64,000 nt of DNA, from contig JAXDDX010000185.1 in assembly GCA_034670405.1 (NCBI GenBank), positions 707,240 through 771,239 on the forward strand, in the 5' to 3' direction. Position numbers and translations under genes: made by a program. Under the pieces are notes generated by a model, which was not told where the DNA came from, ran no database searches, and was given only the letters and a program-made list of their open reading frames with translations. This DNA is from Hoplostethus atlanticus (Eukaryota > Chordata > Actinopteri > Trachichthyiformes > Trachichthyidae). Positions 16,640 through 42,760 of the stretch are shown here, piece by piece (position 1 is the first letter of the stretch; each line of letters begins with the position of its first letter).

Positions 16640-18040
16640 ACAACACACACTATCAAAATTCAAAATGTTATTTTTTGGGAAATTTGGACAAATTAACATG
16701 AACTTAAATAAAGTCATCATATTCAATATTTGCTTGCAATTCCATTGCAATCGATGACTGCCTGAAGTCTGCGACCCATTGACATCACCAGGCGCCTGGT
16801 ATCTTCCCTGGTGATTCACCGCCAGGCCTGTACTCCAGCCATCTTCAGGTCTTCTTGTTTGTTTCGGGGGCTTTTTGCCTTCAATTTGGTCTGAAATGCA
16901 TTGGATTGGATGTCAATTGGATTGAGGTCGGATGATTCACATGGCCAGTCAGGAACATTTTTTCCACTTTTTGGCCCTAAAGAACTCCTTGGTTGCTTTG
17001 GCTGTATGTTTGGGATAATTTTCCTGCTGCATAGTGAAGCGCCATCCAATTAGTTTTGATGCATTCGCTTGGATCTGAGCTGACAAGATGTTTCTGTATA
17101 CTTCAGCATTCCTCCTGCTGCTGCCGTCAGCAGTGACATCAATGAATACAACTGAGCCAGTTCCAGTGGCAGCCATACATGCCCAAGCCATAACACCACC
17201 TCCACCATGTTTGACAGATGAGGTAGTGTGCTTTGGATCATGAGCCGTTCCTTTTTTTTCTCCATGCTTTCCTTCTTTCCATCACTCTGGTACAGGTTGA
17301 TCTCTGTCTCATCAGTCCATAACTCTTCGTTACAGAACTTTTATGTACTTTTTTGCAAACTGTAACCTGGACGTTCTATTCTTGAGGATTACCAGGAGTT
17401 TGCATTTTGTGGTGAACCCTCTGAGGTTATGCTGGTGTACTCTTGATGGTAGTCTTTGACACATCTACCCCTACATACCCGAGAGTGTCCTTGATCTGTT
17501 GAAAAGGGTTTCTTCACCATTCCAGATGCCTTCTGTCATCTGTCTACCATGTGGTTTGTAATTGCTCAGCTCACCAGTGCGTTCTTTCTTCTTAACAATG
17601 TACCAAACTGTCGATTTTGACACACCTAATGTTTTGGCTGTCTCTGATTGATAATTTCAGATTTTTCAGCCTCATGATGGCCTGCTTTACTGGCATTGAC
17701 ACTTCTGTGGTCCTCATGTTGAGATACAACAACAGACTCCAATCAACTCTAGACTTTTTGTTTGCTCTCCTGTGAATGAAGTAACAATGAAACGAAACAC
17801 ACCTGCCCAAAAAACAGCTGAGCGGCCAATCGTCCAATTACTTTTGGTCCCCTAAAATGGGGGGGACTATGTATAAAATGTCTGCAATTCCTACACGGTT
17901 CACCTGATATGGATGTAAAGCTGACAGTCTGCATTTCAGCCTCGTAATCATTGTTTCATTTCAAATCCAATGTGCTGGAGCACAGAGCCAAAAGAACTAA
18001 AAAATGTGTCATTGTCCAAATACGTACGATGTACTGATGA
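16640..18040 (-). mobile_element. degraded Tc1-like transposon A
   Basis: Minus-strand pieces in several frames match Tc1 transposase in order: MRTTEVSMPVKQAIMRLKN near 17720 (N-terminus), MAWACMAATGTGSVVFIDV near 17190, PKHTAKATKEFFRAKKW near 17010, SSDLNPIDIQ near 16920, and ITREDTRRLVMSMGRRLQAV near 16800. The catalytic NDNDPKH box is damaged. Many frameshifts. Ends are approximate; clean inverted termini were not found. Confidence 0.8.
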
Positions 18041-18452
18041 TTGAAAGATTGTGTGTTGAGTGATGGTGTTTTCTACACTGAACAAAAATATAAACGCAAC
18101 ACTTTTGTTTTTGCTCCCATTTTTCATGAGTTGAAGTAAAAGATCTAAGACTTTTTGTATGCACACAAAAGGCTTATTTCTCTCAAATTTTGTTCACAAA
18201 TTTGTTTAAATCCGTGTTAGTGAGCACTTCTCCTTTGCCAAGATAATCCATCCACCTGACAGGTGTGGCATATCAAGATGCTGATTAAACGGCATGATTA
18301 TTGCACAGGTGCGCCTTGGGCTGGTCACAATAAAAGGCCACTCTAAAATGTGCAGTTTTATCTTGAAAAAAGACATTTATTAGGCACTGAACTATGGATT
18401 TCACATGACTAAGGCTACAGATATGCCTTTTTTGGGGGGGGCAGAAAACCAG

Positions 18453-18936
18453 TCAGTATCTGGTGTGACCACCATTTGCCTCATGCAGTGCGACACATCT
18501 CCTTCGCATAGAGTTGATCAGGTTGTTGATTGTGGCCTGTGGAATGTTGGTCCACTCCTCTTCAATGGCTGTGCGAAGTTGCTGGATATTGGCAGGAATT
18601 GGAACACGCTGTCGTACACGCCGATCCAGAGCATCCCAAACATGCTCAATGGGTGACATGCCTGGTGAGTATGCAGGCCATGCAAGAACTGGGATGTTTT
18701 CAGCTTCCAGGAATTGTGTACAGATCTTTGAAACATGGGGCCGTGCATTATCATGCTGCAACATGAGGTGATGGCGGTGGATGAATGGCACGACAATGGG
18801 CCTCAGGATCTCGTCATGGTATCTCTGTGCATTCAAATTGCCATCAATAAAATGCACCTGTGTTCGTTGTCCGTAGCTTATGCCTGCCCATACCATAACC
18901 CCACCGCCACCATGGGGCACTCTATTCACAATGTTG
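18453..18936 (-). pseudogene. Tc1 transposase, C-terminal half
   Basis: Starts at the LINE junction with NRVPHGGGGVMVWAGISYG, continues to MLQHDNARPHVSK with the second catalytic Asp, AYSPGMSPIEHVWD with the third acidic residue, and ends ALHEANGGHTRY then stop. The triad is DDE-type. The half is intact apart from the LINE split. Confidence 0.88.
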
Positions 18937-19205
18937 TTCCTGTTTCCTGCTTCCTGTTTGCCGCTCTCGCTGTTTTCGCCGCCCGGTGTTTTGCAAACAG
19001 CTCCGCTAATCTTCGCTCCATCTAAAACTTTAGATCACCGAATCCCACCAGACAACTACAGATTCGGTTTATTTTATTTTATTAATTTTTTTTTTTTCTT
19101 TCATCCGACCGTGTCAATTTTTCCACCAGCGTATTTTTTTATGTCAGCCGCCGGCTTCCCCGTACAACCCGACCTAGTCTCCCAACTATACCCGCAAGGG
19201 TAAGC

Positions 19206-20081
19206 ATGGCTTCTTGTTCTCCGTGCTCCTCTTGTGTGCTCATTTTAGAGAGGTTGTCTCTGTTAGAGAGACGTGTCCGTCAGTTAGAAGCAGACGAGAC
19301 GGGCACCCCAGACAGTCTAGATACGTGGCCATCTAGCCGGCTCACAAGCACTAGCAATAGCCCGAGTGTTAGCGAAGATAGCGTAGCTCCATCGGCAGTG
19401 GGTGACGAGCTTGTCCTGGTCTCCGGACGTCGGAGAGCCCGCCGGTTCCAGCCGCCACTTGTGCGGCCCGATTCGCCACCGGTGCTACCGATGGCTAATC
19501 GTTTTACTGTTCTTGCTAGTCCCTGTGGTTGGCCCGTCTCACCTGCTCCCCGGACCCGCCGACTGTCTCGCACCCTAGTTATTGGCGATTCCATCACCCG
19601 TAATGTTAGGCTTGAGTCGCCGGCCGAGGTTTTCTGTTTACCCGGGGCCAGAGCTACCGACATTGAGGCTAACTTAAGGGTGCTGGCGAACAATGGGTTC
19701 AGACACAAGGGTAAGAAAGAGGCAAACGGTCCACCCAGTGAGTATAGCAACATCATAGTACACGTCGGCGCCAACGACATCAGGATGAGGCAATCGGAGG
19801 TCACCAAGCTCAACATAGCCAGGACATGTGACCTCGCTAGGAAGATGTGTCGGCATCGATTAATTGTCTCTGGCCCTTTACCTTTCGCGAGGGGCAATGA
19901 TGAGAGTTATAGCAGATTAGTCTCCCTCAACCTCTGACTGGCGAAGTTCTGTGAAGAAAAGGGATTAGTCTTCTTAGATAACTGGCCCTCCTTCTGGGGC
20001 AAACCAGACAGCCTCCACCCTAATGGGGTAGGCGCTGCTTTATTATCTAGCAACATAGATAGATGTTTAAGGGAAAGCTGA
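19206..20081 (+). pseudogene. LINE ORF1 with SGNH/GDSL esterase-like domain
   Basis: Begins MASCSPCSSCVLILERLSLL with a short leucine-rich helix. From residue 120 it carries the SGNH blocks: VIGDSITRNV, IIVHVGANDIRM and, after one TGA at 19935-19937, PDSLHPNGVG. A single nonsense codon near residue 244 separates the first two blocks from the last; reading on gives 48 more residues to a natural stop. This domain is known in ORF1 of several L2/CR1-type LINEs. Confidence 0.8.
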
Positions 20082-20449
20082 CATCTGTCCGTAGAGCTCG
20101 CCGGGATGCAGGCGATTAGAGAACCTGCTAGGCCTAGAAAGGGTGTGGAGTCTGCCAGGTTAGAGCTTACAGCAGAACAGACTGAGACTGTGCCCCCCCC
20201 CCCCCTCGCCATTTTCTCCCCATATCTGCCGAGTTTTACCAGTCTGCATTTACTTTATCCTCTGGCGGCAGCACCTCTCAATCTGAAAATTACAGTACAG
20301 TCCTTCCAATTAAGACTGTATCTTTCTCCCACCGCGCCCGTCAAATTTCCTACCGACCCACAGTAAATTACAGCAACTTAATTGAAATTAGACCCACGCA
20401 TACTGCCATTAACATTGATAAAAATTCTGGCAGTATTGAACGCCTCACT

Positions 20450-23199
20450 GTGGGCTTCATCAATATCAGATCATTGTCAACAAAAGCGCTGCTGATCAAT
20501 GATTTGATTATTGAACATAATCTAGACATGATGGGTCTCTGTGAAACCTGGCTAAAGCCAAATGATTTTCTCCCTTTAATTGAAGCCTCTCCCCCAAACT
20601 TTCTTAGTTCTCAGGTTGCCCGGCAGACGAAAAAAGGTGGGGGTGTTGCCCTGATATTTAACCCTATCCTTAGTCTTACTCCCAACACTAACAACAAATT
20701 TACATCCTTCGAAGTGCTGATTCTGCGCCCTACAGCTACGAATCTCCCGTCATTCTACTTAGCAGTACTTTACCGCCCACCTGGGCCCTATTCGCTCTTC
20801 TTAGAAGAGTTCTCCAATTTCATTTCGGACTTAGTGACCCGAGCTGATAATATTCTCATTATCGGTGATTTTAACATTCACCTGAATAATTCCACCGATC
20901 CTCTCAGTATGGCCTTCCTAGATCTTATTGATACTTGCGGCCTCACTCAATTTGTTAATGAACCAACCCACCATGGCGGCAACACCCTTGACCTGGTTCT
21001 GACCCGTGGCATTCCTTTTTCTGCTTTAGTGGTCTCCTCTTATGTGCCCGCCCTATCTGATCACTATCTCATTAAATTTTAAATCGAATTGATCTTCCCA
21101 CGCCAAAAGTGTGAAGATACATATATTAGCCGTTGTATTAATGCCACTACGGCCTCGTTACTATCTGAAAAACTGCCCAGTTTTCTCACACCACTCTCTG
21201 GTCATGTTGGCTCACTCGACAATTTCGCAAACAAACTAAACGCTAGCCTTACCAATGCGCTTGACTCAATCGCCCCGTTAGTCACTAGAAAAACACCACA
21301 GCTAGGAAGTTTGCACCGTGGTTTACCCACGACACTCGTGCACTTAAACAAGCCTGTAGAAAACTAGAACGTAAATGGCGATTGACCAAACTTGAAGTCT
21401 TCCGGCTTGCCTGGAAGGATAGCTTGCTAAATTATAAATGTGCACTCTCGTCAGCCAAAACTGCACACTTCTCTAGGTTAATCAGTGCAAATAAAAACAA
21501 CCCAAAATTTCTATTCGACACTGTTGCTAAGCTAACACGGAATCCCTCCCCCTCTGATAGCTTTCTGTTTTCTCCGAATGATTTCATGTCCTTTTTTAGT
21601 CAGAAAATCATGCTGATTAGAGATGAGATCACCAGTACACTCTCTACTGGTGGTGCCGTCTCACCCCTGAAAAGTCCACTTGGTGTTTCCTGGGTTGAAT
21701 GTCTTTTCTCACAGTTTGATTTAGTTTCCTTAGACTCTCTCACCAAGCTAACTCTGTCTTCGAAACCCATGACCTGCATGCTAGACCCTCTGCCTGCTAA
21801 ACTGCTTAAAGAAGTTTCCCTATCTTAGGACCCTTCATTCCCTATATGATCAATCGGTCGCTGTCCACTGGCACTGTGCCCTCCGCCTTTTAAAACGGCC
21901 GTGATCAAGCCACTACTGAAAAAACCGAACCTTGACCCCGAAGTACTTCAGAACTATAGACCAATCTCAAATCTGCCGTTCCTCTCCAAATTACTTGAAC
22001 GAACAGTAGCCAGTCAATTTACAGATTTTTTGTCAAAAAATAACCTACTTGATCCCTTCCAATCTGGCTTTAGATCCTTTCACTTGACCGAAACTGCACT
22101 CACGAGAGTGGTAAATTACCTTTTGTTAGCTATTGACTCCAACTCAACTTCAGCACTATTGCTACTTGACCTGAGTGCAGCCTTCGACACAATTGATCAT
22201 ACGATACTCTTGAACCGTCTTGAACATTATGTTGGTATCCGGGGATCAGCCCTTTCTTGGTTTAGGTCTTATCTACTTGATAGATCACATTGCATCTTTT
22301 ACAACAACATGACCTCAGAGTGTTGCAATATGGACTTTGGTGTCCCACAAGGCTCTGTCCTAGGACCACTGCTATTCTCTATCTATATGCTACCACTTGG
22401 TGGCATCATTCGCAAATTTGGCATTAACTTCCATTGCTATGCCGATGACACCCAAATTTACATACCAGTTAAACCAACCGATGACACACAATTCCAAAAA
22501 CTAGAGGCCTGCCTATCAGAGGTCAAATATTGGATGTCCCTAAACTTCCTACTTCTTAATGGCAGCAAAACTGAGATGCTGATTGTGGGACCAGCTAGAC
22601 ATAGACACTTATTTGAGAATAGTGTAATCTCCCAGAGCCCATACGTTAAAAACCTTGGGGTAAAATTCGACCCTACCCTCTCATTCGAGTTGCACATTAA
22701 GGAGATCACTAAAACAGCGTTTTATCATCTTCGCAATATTGCCAAAAAAATTCCCATGCTAACAGAGGCAGACGCAGAAATTTTAGTACATGCCTTTGTA
22801 TCATCCAGAATCGATTATTGCAATGTCCTTTTTTCGGGCTTACCTACTGGCCGCACTAAAAAACTACAACTGGTCCAGAATGCTGCTGCCAGAATCCTGA
22901 CCAAAACTAGGAAATTCGACCATATAACTCCCATCCTGTCCTCATTACACTGGCTACCAATTCAGGCCAGGTGTGACTTTAAGGTGCTTTTACTTACATA
23001 TAAATCATTACATGGGATGGCACCGTCCTATTTATCCGATTTGATTAAACCATATAAACCGCCACGCGCCCTCAGATCTCAGGACGCTGGCTACCTGTCT
23101 ATCCCAGCAGTCAAAAAGAAAACTGCAGGTAACAGAGCATTTTCTTACCGGGCTCCTTATCTATGGAACAGTCTATCGAAGTCTTTAAGTCAAGGCTAA
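20450..23199 (+). pseudogene. LINE ORF2: endonuclease and reverse transcriptase, interrupted
   Basis: The endonuclease starts GFINIRSLSTKALLINDLII and has CETWL, IIGDFNIHL and SDHYLI. A stop follows at 21080 and frameshifts occur near 21300 and 21830. From 21901 a 432-residue open frame holds the reverse transcriptase: [44 protein letters not shown] and CYADDTQIY. The C-terminal part includes [12 protein letters not shown] and ends truncated after RAPYLWNSL. Endonuclease plus RT in this order fits the L2/CR1 clade. Confidence 0.85.
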
Positions 23200-23837
23200 A
23201 AACCCATTTATTCTCTCTGTCATTTGACCAGCCTTGGGAGTGGCTCAGTCTCTTCTCAGAGTAAGGCTAGACCAGTTAGCTTATCCTAGCTCAGGGTCCT
23301 GCCGATGGATACTAGCATCCTGTCTACATGTCCTATTCTCCTGGTCTACCTGCTCCTGTCCACTGACGCTGGTTATGTTTGTCTGTGTGAGTGTGTGTGT
23401 GTGGGTGTGTGTGGGTGTGTCTCCTATTTGTTCCAGGCTGCAGCCCGGCAGAGTTGGCGTCTGCGTGGTCCCCCCCTCCTAGGACGATGCTGACTGAGCG
23501 GGAGGTGCGTTCTCCTATCTGGGCAGTGTTGGCACCTGCATGGTCCCCTAGTCCTATGATGACGCTGACTGAGTTGCCATTGCTGTGATGCCGACCCATC
23601 AGATCTGGATGTCCCACCAAAATAAACTTTCATATATTGTGTGATCCCTCTCTGAGTAGCCCCTCCCAAGGTTTCTCCCAATTTTCCCTATAAGGTTTTG
23701 TGGGAGTTTTCTTTGTCCTCTGTGGGGGATGTCGTGTACTAATCATTTATTATTTTCACATGTTGGGCACTGTGAAGCCCTTAGAGACTGTAACGGTGAT
23801 TAAGGGCTATACAAATAAATGTGATTTGATTTGATTT

Positions 23838-24380
23838 GACATCAGCAAACCGCTTGCCCACACGACGCCATACACGCTGTCTGCCATCTGCCCGGTACAG
23901 TAAAAACTGGGATTCATCCATGAAGAAAACACTTCTCCAAAGTGCCAAACGCCATCGAAGGTGAGCATTTGCCCACTCAAGTTGGTTACGACAACGAACT
24001 GCAGTCAGGTCAAGACCCTGGTGAGGACGACGAGCACGCAGATGAGCTTCCCTGAGACGGTTTCTGACAGTTTGTGCAGAAATTCTTTGGTTTTGCAAAC
24101 CAACTGTTTCATCAGCTGTCCGGGTGGCTGGTCTCAGACGATCATGCAGGTGAAGAAGTCTGATGTGGAGGTCCTGGGCTGGCGTGGTTACACGTGGTCT
24201 GCGGTTGTGAGGCCGGTTGGATGTACTGCCAAATTCTCGGAAACGAGATTGGAGATGGCTTATGGTAGTGAAATGAACATTCCTGCAGTCAGCATGCCAA
24301 TTGCACGCTCCCTCAAAACTTGCGACATCTGTGGCATTGTGTTGTGTGATAAAACTGCACATTTTAGAGTGGCCTTTTAT
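23838..24380 (-). pseudogene. Tc1 transposase, N-terminal half
   Basis: Encodes HFTTISHLQSRFREFGSTSN, the basic NRPHNRRPRVTTPAQD, HLRWRLALWRSVFFMDESQF with the first catalytic Asp, and RVGKRFADV, where the LINE interrupts it. This half is open; the continuing frame enters LINE tail sequence. Confidence 0.85.
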
Positions 24381-24620
24381 TGTGACCAGCCCAAGGCACA
24401 CCTGTGCAATAATCATACTGTTTAATCAGCATCTTGATCCATCAGGTGGATGGATTATCTTGGCAAAAAGAGAAGTGCTCTCTAACACGAATTTGTGAAC
24501 AAAATTTGAGAGAAATAAGCCTTTTGTGTGTGTGTATAGAAAAAGTCTTAGATCTTTTATTTCAACTCATGAAAAATGGGAGCAAAAACAAAAGTGTTGC
24601 GTTTATATTTTTGTTCAGTG

Positions 24621-27600
24621 TACATGAAACAAAGAGCTTACCTGCGCTTTGTGATGAGAAGCGTAGCGCTTTGAAAACAGCTGAATGCTAGGTTTGTTGA
24701 AAGGGACTTTCTAGCTGATGTAATGGTTTGGGATAATTTGTTCATACAACCAGTGTCAGTGTACAAGTGATTGTTGAAAGTTGTAATCACTCCTAGCTCT
24801 AAAATAAAATCTCCCTTTTAACATTTAGGTGAGTCCGGTAGTAGTTTAATGACCTGGGGAGACAAAGCACCCCTCAATCCCACTGAGACACAGTCAACTG
24901 TCTTCCTGTCATGTCACCCGAACCACCTGAACTGACTTAAAATCAATTCCACCACTAACCTGTGGTCATATTTAGATGCCACATGTGCTTTGGACCAACA
25001 TCCTACCCTATGATGTAGCTGCTGGAGAAGACAACATGCAGTGATGCAATCTGGCAGTAGGTTTGAAATTTAGGCAAAAAAGAAGAGAAAGGAGTATGCA
25101 CACACACAGATAAGTTTGTTGAATGCTTACAATGAAATGTATGTACACTGCGTTTTTTCTGTTCTACAAACATTTTGGAGCCAAAGAACCACAGTTTTTC
25201 TGGTAAAGTAACATTATGCTGAAGCCCAGTAAAGAAGGTAAGATAAGAGAGTAGCTAGCTTGACCTTCCAAGATCATGGTCATGAATGAATGAATGAATG
25301 AAAAAATGTCATTGTCATTTATATATATATATACTATATATATTCTTTAAACTTTTTATTTATTTATTTTTCAGTTATTATTACACTGAACAACATCCAC
25401 GGCAAAGTGGCATTTATGACAGAAATAGAAACAAATAAAATGATATAAGAGAAAGGAAAAAAAAAAAAGGGGGGGGGGAGAAGACACCACTCTCTATATA
25501 ACATTTGATCCATTGTTTCAGGTCAGCTTCTTGTATGTAGTCCATTTGCCCCAGCGTTGTTCATGGGTCCCTGCTTTGATCCTTAGATAGTGAGTCAGTT
25601 TTTCCATGGAGTATATTTCCTCAACAATGGTCATTTATATTTTTAATGTATATTTTGACCCGAGTTCCTTCTTTGCCATTCCAGTTTGTCAGTTAGCGAA
25701 CCGTGGCTCCCCATAGAAAAGCAAAATCCAAGAAAACATCTCAACTCGAGAAACATGACACCATGAATATGAGAGACCATGAGATTAGAGAAAGATCTCA
25801 AAGAAAACTCAAACATGCACTGCATTTTCCTATTGAATCCATGGGGGCAGCAGCCATATAGGAGCTTATTCCCATTATGGGGATTTTAGGAGAAATGTTT
25901 CAAATGTAGGTGATCAAGAAATGATACAAAATTGAGATCTTCCCCATTTCTTCGACTCTGAGCAAAAGGGTTTTCCTCTGGGTCCTCCCATTGAAGTGTA
26001 ACTCAACCAGTTAGGTTCTGCCTCCAGAGCAACCTCTGCCTCTGAGAAATGTTTGTAGAACTAAAACTCTCAACTTGCAAAATTTATATACACGGCATGC
26101 CATTTAACCAAAAGCAATGTACAGACAGCTCCCCCTAGTAATGCATTATTATAGTTTCCATTCATCCCGTCCCTCTAGTTTGCATACTGCAACACGAAGT
26201 CCACCTCAAACATCAAACATGGACACTTTTTTTAAATGCACTTAAATAGATTTAGAATCATGAAATGATCATGAAACATATTCAAATAGACTATAATTTT
26301 ATTTGATACGTACTACGCTAATGTTGAGTTGAAGGTTTATTTATAAAGACTGGAATCTAAGCACAGAATGTTTATTCTGTTAAAAGTAAAAAGGATGAGC
26401 ACTGAAATAATTCCAGTAGTTCTGTTAATGCAGGCCTATGCTTATTATCACAGAAAGTATCTGTTTCGTAATGTGAGATGGCTATAAAAATCTCTTTTTT
26501 TGGCATCTCTTTAGCACCACTTTAGTACCATTACGAGTTTTACCAATTCTTGCAATTTTACTACAAAAAACATTGCTAAAACCCAAGCAAAATGAAGAAT
26601 TTTTGGCTGCAATAGTGACAAAAAACTCCAAGAAATCCTAGAAGGACTGAATTTACTTCCCTGCCCACATATAATATATCACAGTACATCCATAAAGCAA
26701 CAGGCCATCTTCTGTTTGACCCCATTGACTGGACACTGAGACAGGAATGTAGCCCCTTCGGCTCCAGGAACCAGCACCCTAACTCAACACCACTGTGCGT
26801 GTGTGTGCGTGAGAGAGGAATGCCTTAGGCTAGTGGAAGATGAAAGTTGAGGCTGAGGGGTCAAAGCTATGTAGAGGATGACCAGCTAAGGTCATTCCGA
26901 GGAGAGAAGAAAAGTGTTGGCTAGTTTGTCAAAGTGATGGTTAACATGAGCAGCGATAGCCACCGTGGCTAAACAGACAAAGAGAAGAGTGGCACCTACA
27001 GAAACTCAAACTTCATCAACACAACATCTATGAACAGAAGTAACTAGGCATGTAAATGTGTGTTTAGAGAACATATCACATGGGGAACTGTAACCTAATG
27101 CATGTCTTATTTTTATATAAAACTCTGTCTCATCAGCCTAAATCAGGAGTGTGTCTGCAACTGAGAAGAGCATTCCATCCCCATTAAATAAGACGCTGTA
27201 GATTCACTCTATTAGCTCACTGGTGGGAAATCTTCTCCACACAGGAAGTGACGAATCAAAACTTGAAGTGTGAAATCCAAGTAACACATTAAATAAAGAC
27301 ATGGGAATGATGCTGAGGGAGGGAGAGAGGGAGAGAGAGGAGGGAGGTTGAGTAAAAATACATTATAGACAGTTTTACACATTTTGTAATAATGAGTCAT
27401 AATAGTGATTATAACACTATTCAAGTTCAAATCTGCACTTACAATTGCAGTGTGCGCCTAAATAGACCAGGGTGTGATCACATCCTGAAGTTACGTATTC
27501 CAGTGAGTCAGCCGGAAATGAAGACAGCTTTGAGCAGGTAGTCAGTAATCTGGAACAGATTACATTTAATTCAACCTTCATAGAGTCCGAGAGTCTGCTC

Positions 27601-29510
27601 AAACCGAAGGGGTGGAGCAGGGGGGAACTGGAATTTACTGGTGTGGCTAGAGGCGACATTGTGACACACACACACATCCACACATATCTACATACACATG
27701 CACTTGCACAAACACATGAAAGAGGGCCATTTGTACATAAACATACATGCATACGAGCATACAAGCTTGAAAACATGCAGCACATATGAATAAAGATATA
27801 CTGCACGTGCACACACACACACACACACACAGAGGACTGAACAAAAAGAAAGAAACATGTTTGAATGTTTAATCTCTTCAATTATATGACTAGATTGTTG
27901 ATTAGTTTAGAAAATGACAGCAGTTTCTGCCACAATAAAGAAAATGTGTTTTTTATGTAATAAAAACACCACACACAGCTTTGGTTGAGGGCAGAATCCC
28001 CACATAGTTTCATAACAACATAATTCAATATGGTCTCACTAGTGTTAACTAAAACTATGACAACAGCAGCATTGGGACAAGAAACAGACCAATCAAAACA
28101 TTCATTATGGCTCAAGAGAGGATATTAGTTTCACAATTGATTGATACGTAGCAACGTTGAAATATTGTGCAACATTTCACAGAAATGTATTTCCTGTTGA
28201 GTTATGTGTTCATTTTAAGGTTGTCATATGAGATGCACACTGTACTGTATGTGCTTATCTCAAAAAAGGACATTAGTGGTTTAGGAACATAGAATGAAGG
28301 CCGCTGTGGATAAGGAGGTCAATCTGTTAGTCAGGGAAATTACCTCTAACCCCACAGAGGTCGTGTCCTGGAGTCATTCACGCAGTTAAGAGGCTGTTTT
28401 CTATCAGGTCCACATTGTCTGGATGACAAACCAATGAGCTCTTTACAAAAAGTGACACAGAAGGTCATTCAATACAAAAGCCAGGACCTTACGTGGGAGC
28501 TGTAGATATAGAAAGTCCCATTTTTCTATTTCTAAACCCTATCATATCAAGCTCTTTGTGAAAGCTGTTGTTAAATATGAAAAAATAATTACATTTAATT
28601 AAATTTAATTTACCAAATAGCATCAATTAAATTAAAATAAAAGCGACTACAACTGGGGAATTACTGTATATAAAAACAATGTAATACGATTATTGAATTG
28701 ATGAAGTTATAACTAGTACATCTGCTGTACATTATGTCGATTGATTTAGTTTTTTGGTAAAAAAAAACAAAAAACATTTCAAGGATCAAGGAATCAAGGA
28801 ACATATATTTACTGATGGGAGTTTCTGTTTGTTAAGCTGTCATTTGTCAACATATTAACTAAACGTCACATACTAACAATGAAAGGGAGAATTTCTTAAA
28901 GCTGCACTAGGCAACTTCACACGTTGGTGGCACCCAAATGGCATGGTAACTCTTGAATTTTGAGGACTTCACTACCCAGAAATCCTGTAGGCATGAAGGT
29001 ACAAAATAAATCTGTAAAACTGCACACAGCCCCTGTGCAATGAGTCTCTTTATAACAAAGGGCACCCAAGGGCCTGGTTCTGATGGCTTACCACAATGCA
29101 GAAATGCTATTAATATCAGCAAGTCAAACTGGACCAAGGGCTTAAAAAGCACTGCTGATGCAACAGCGAGTGAAGGCTGACTATTGGCCAGGGGTGGATT
29201 TGTCACTGGTTATGCTTCATATTTTCTAGCTTATGTTTTGGAATAACATATTATGTCACTACGTATTAAAACACGCCTTCCTTGAGGGTTCAACATGTGG
29301 ATAAGGGTGTGGGCTTCTTTTTCTGTCTCCCACCCATTCTCATTATCTCTCAGTTATTCTCAGCTGTGATGGTATGAGAAGGACTGGAAAAACAAGGGGT
29401 TGAAGTTTCTCAACTCTCTCTCTCTCTCAAAGACACACACCCTCTTCCCTAAAACACTCCCCCCATCCACCCAGTTTATCACAGCGTCAGTGTGTGTGCA
29501 GTGGACGAAG
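24621..29510. other. intergenic DNA before clec19a
   Basis: No exons recognised. Contains simple repeats (ATGA near 25280, TA near 25320, CA at about 27660-27830), the diverged repeat at 27108-27285 and a CTCT run at 29411 shortly before the clec19a start. Confidence 0.5.
27108..27285 (+). repeat. diverged repeat, partner of 42570-42760
   Basis: Shares TTTTATATAAAACTC at the start and CTGGTGGGAAATCTTCTCCA further on with 42570-42760, plus TGTAGATTCAC between them. Same orientation. Family unknown. The two copies flank clec19a. Confidence 0.5.
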
Positions 29511-42214
<12,704 letters not shown>

Positions 42215-42549
42215 CTGTCTTCCTGCTGCCTCTCACCACAGTGCAGCAGCATTAGCTTGCTGCTGGCTACAAATAGATCACTGGTGTTGTCACATCGATA
42301 TACAATGTTTTAATGGTTTTCTTTAAGATTACATGTTAATATAAATGTTTGGATGTTTGTCTGTGAATAGTATTGCGGTGGTTTTGATGTAGAGCTGGAC
42401 TCAGCTGTGAAAACTGAACACAAAAAACATTTCCCTCTCAATCCGACACAAGCCCAGGGGATAGAGGAGCATAATCCTGAATAACATGGTGGCTATGGAG
42501 CACTGTAGTACTAGCTGTATAATACTGTCATCACGTCCGTTATAGAGGA

Positions 42550-42555
42550 AATAAA
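42550..42555 (+). promoter_or_regulatory. clec19a: candidate clec19a polyadenylation signal
   Basis: AATAAA about 336 bases after the stop codon and followed by an A-rich stretch. It is a plausible 3' end for the transcript, but it could also belong to the repeat that begins just after it. Confidence 0.35.
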
Positions 42556-42569
42556 AAATTAAAAAAAGA

Positions 42570-42760
42570 TTTTTATATAAAACTCAATTTGTCTTATCAG
42601 CTAAAATCACAAAGTTGGGCTGCAACAGTGTCCCCAACCCCCCTAATTGAAATGGTGTAGATTCACATTATTTGCCCAAATGAAATTTCGGTGTCCGGTA
42701 TGATCGCTGGTGGGAAATCTTCTCCATACAGGATGTAATGAATTGAAATCCAAAAAAGTC
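42570..42760 (+). repeat. diverged repeat, partner of 27108-27285
   Basis: Second copy of the unnamed repeat upstream of clec19a, just past the gene's 3' end. The middle carries an extra 20-30 bases relative to the first copy. Confidence 0.5.

Larger units (their letters stand above)
18937..23837 (+). mobile_element. nearly full-length L2-like LINE inserted in Tc1 B
   Basis: About 4.9 kb with a GC-rich 5' region, ORF1, ORF2 and a 3' end of TGATTTGATTTGATTTGA, the short-repeat tail used by L2/CR1-type LINEs. The insertion point is between the Tc1 codons for FADV and NIVNR. Only a few shared bases (TTG) could be a target duplication. Both frames carry stops, so it is not autonomous now. Confidence 0.88.
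18076..24620 (-). mobile_element. Tc1-like transposon B, split by a LINE
   Basis: Inverted ends begin CACTGAACAAAAATATAAAC, share well over 150 bases, and are flanked by TA on both sides, the Tc1/mariner target. Removing the LINE at about 18937-23837 leaves roughly 1.6 kb, a normal Tc1 length. The transposase is on the minus strand in two halves. Both ends carry the block AGTGAGCACTTCTCCTTTGC or its equivalent. Confidence 0.92.

Noticed and set aside
19280..19897. 205-residue minus-strand open frame
   Set aside because: It is antisense to the LINE ORF1 and has no recognisable motif.
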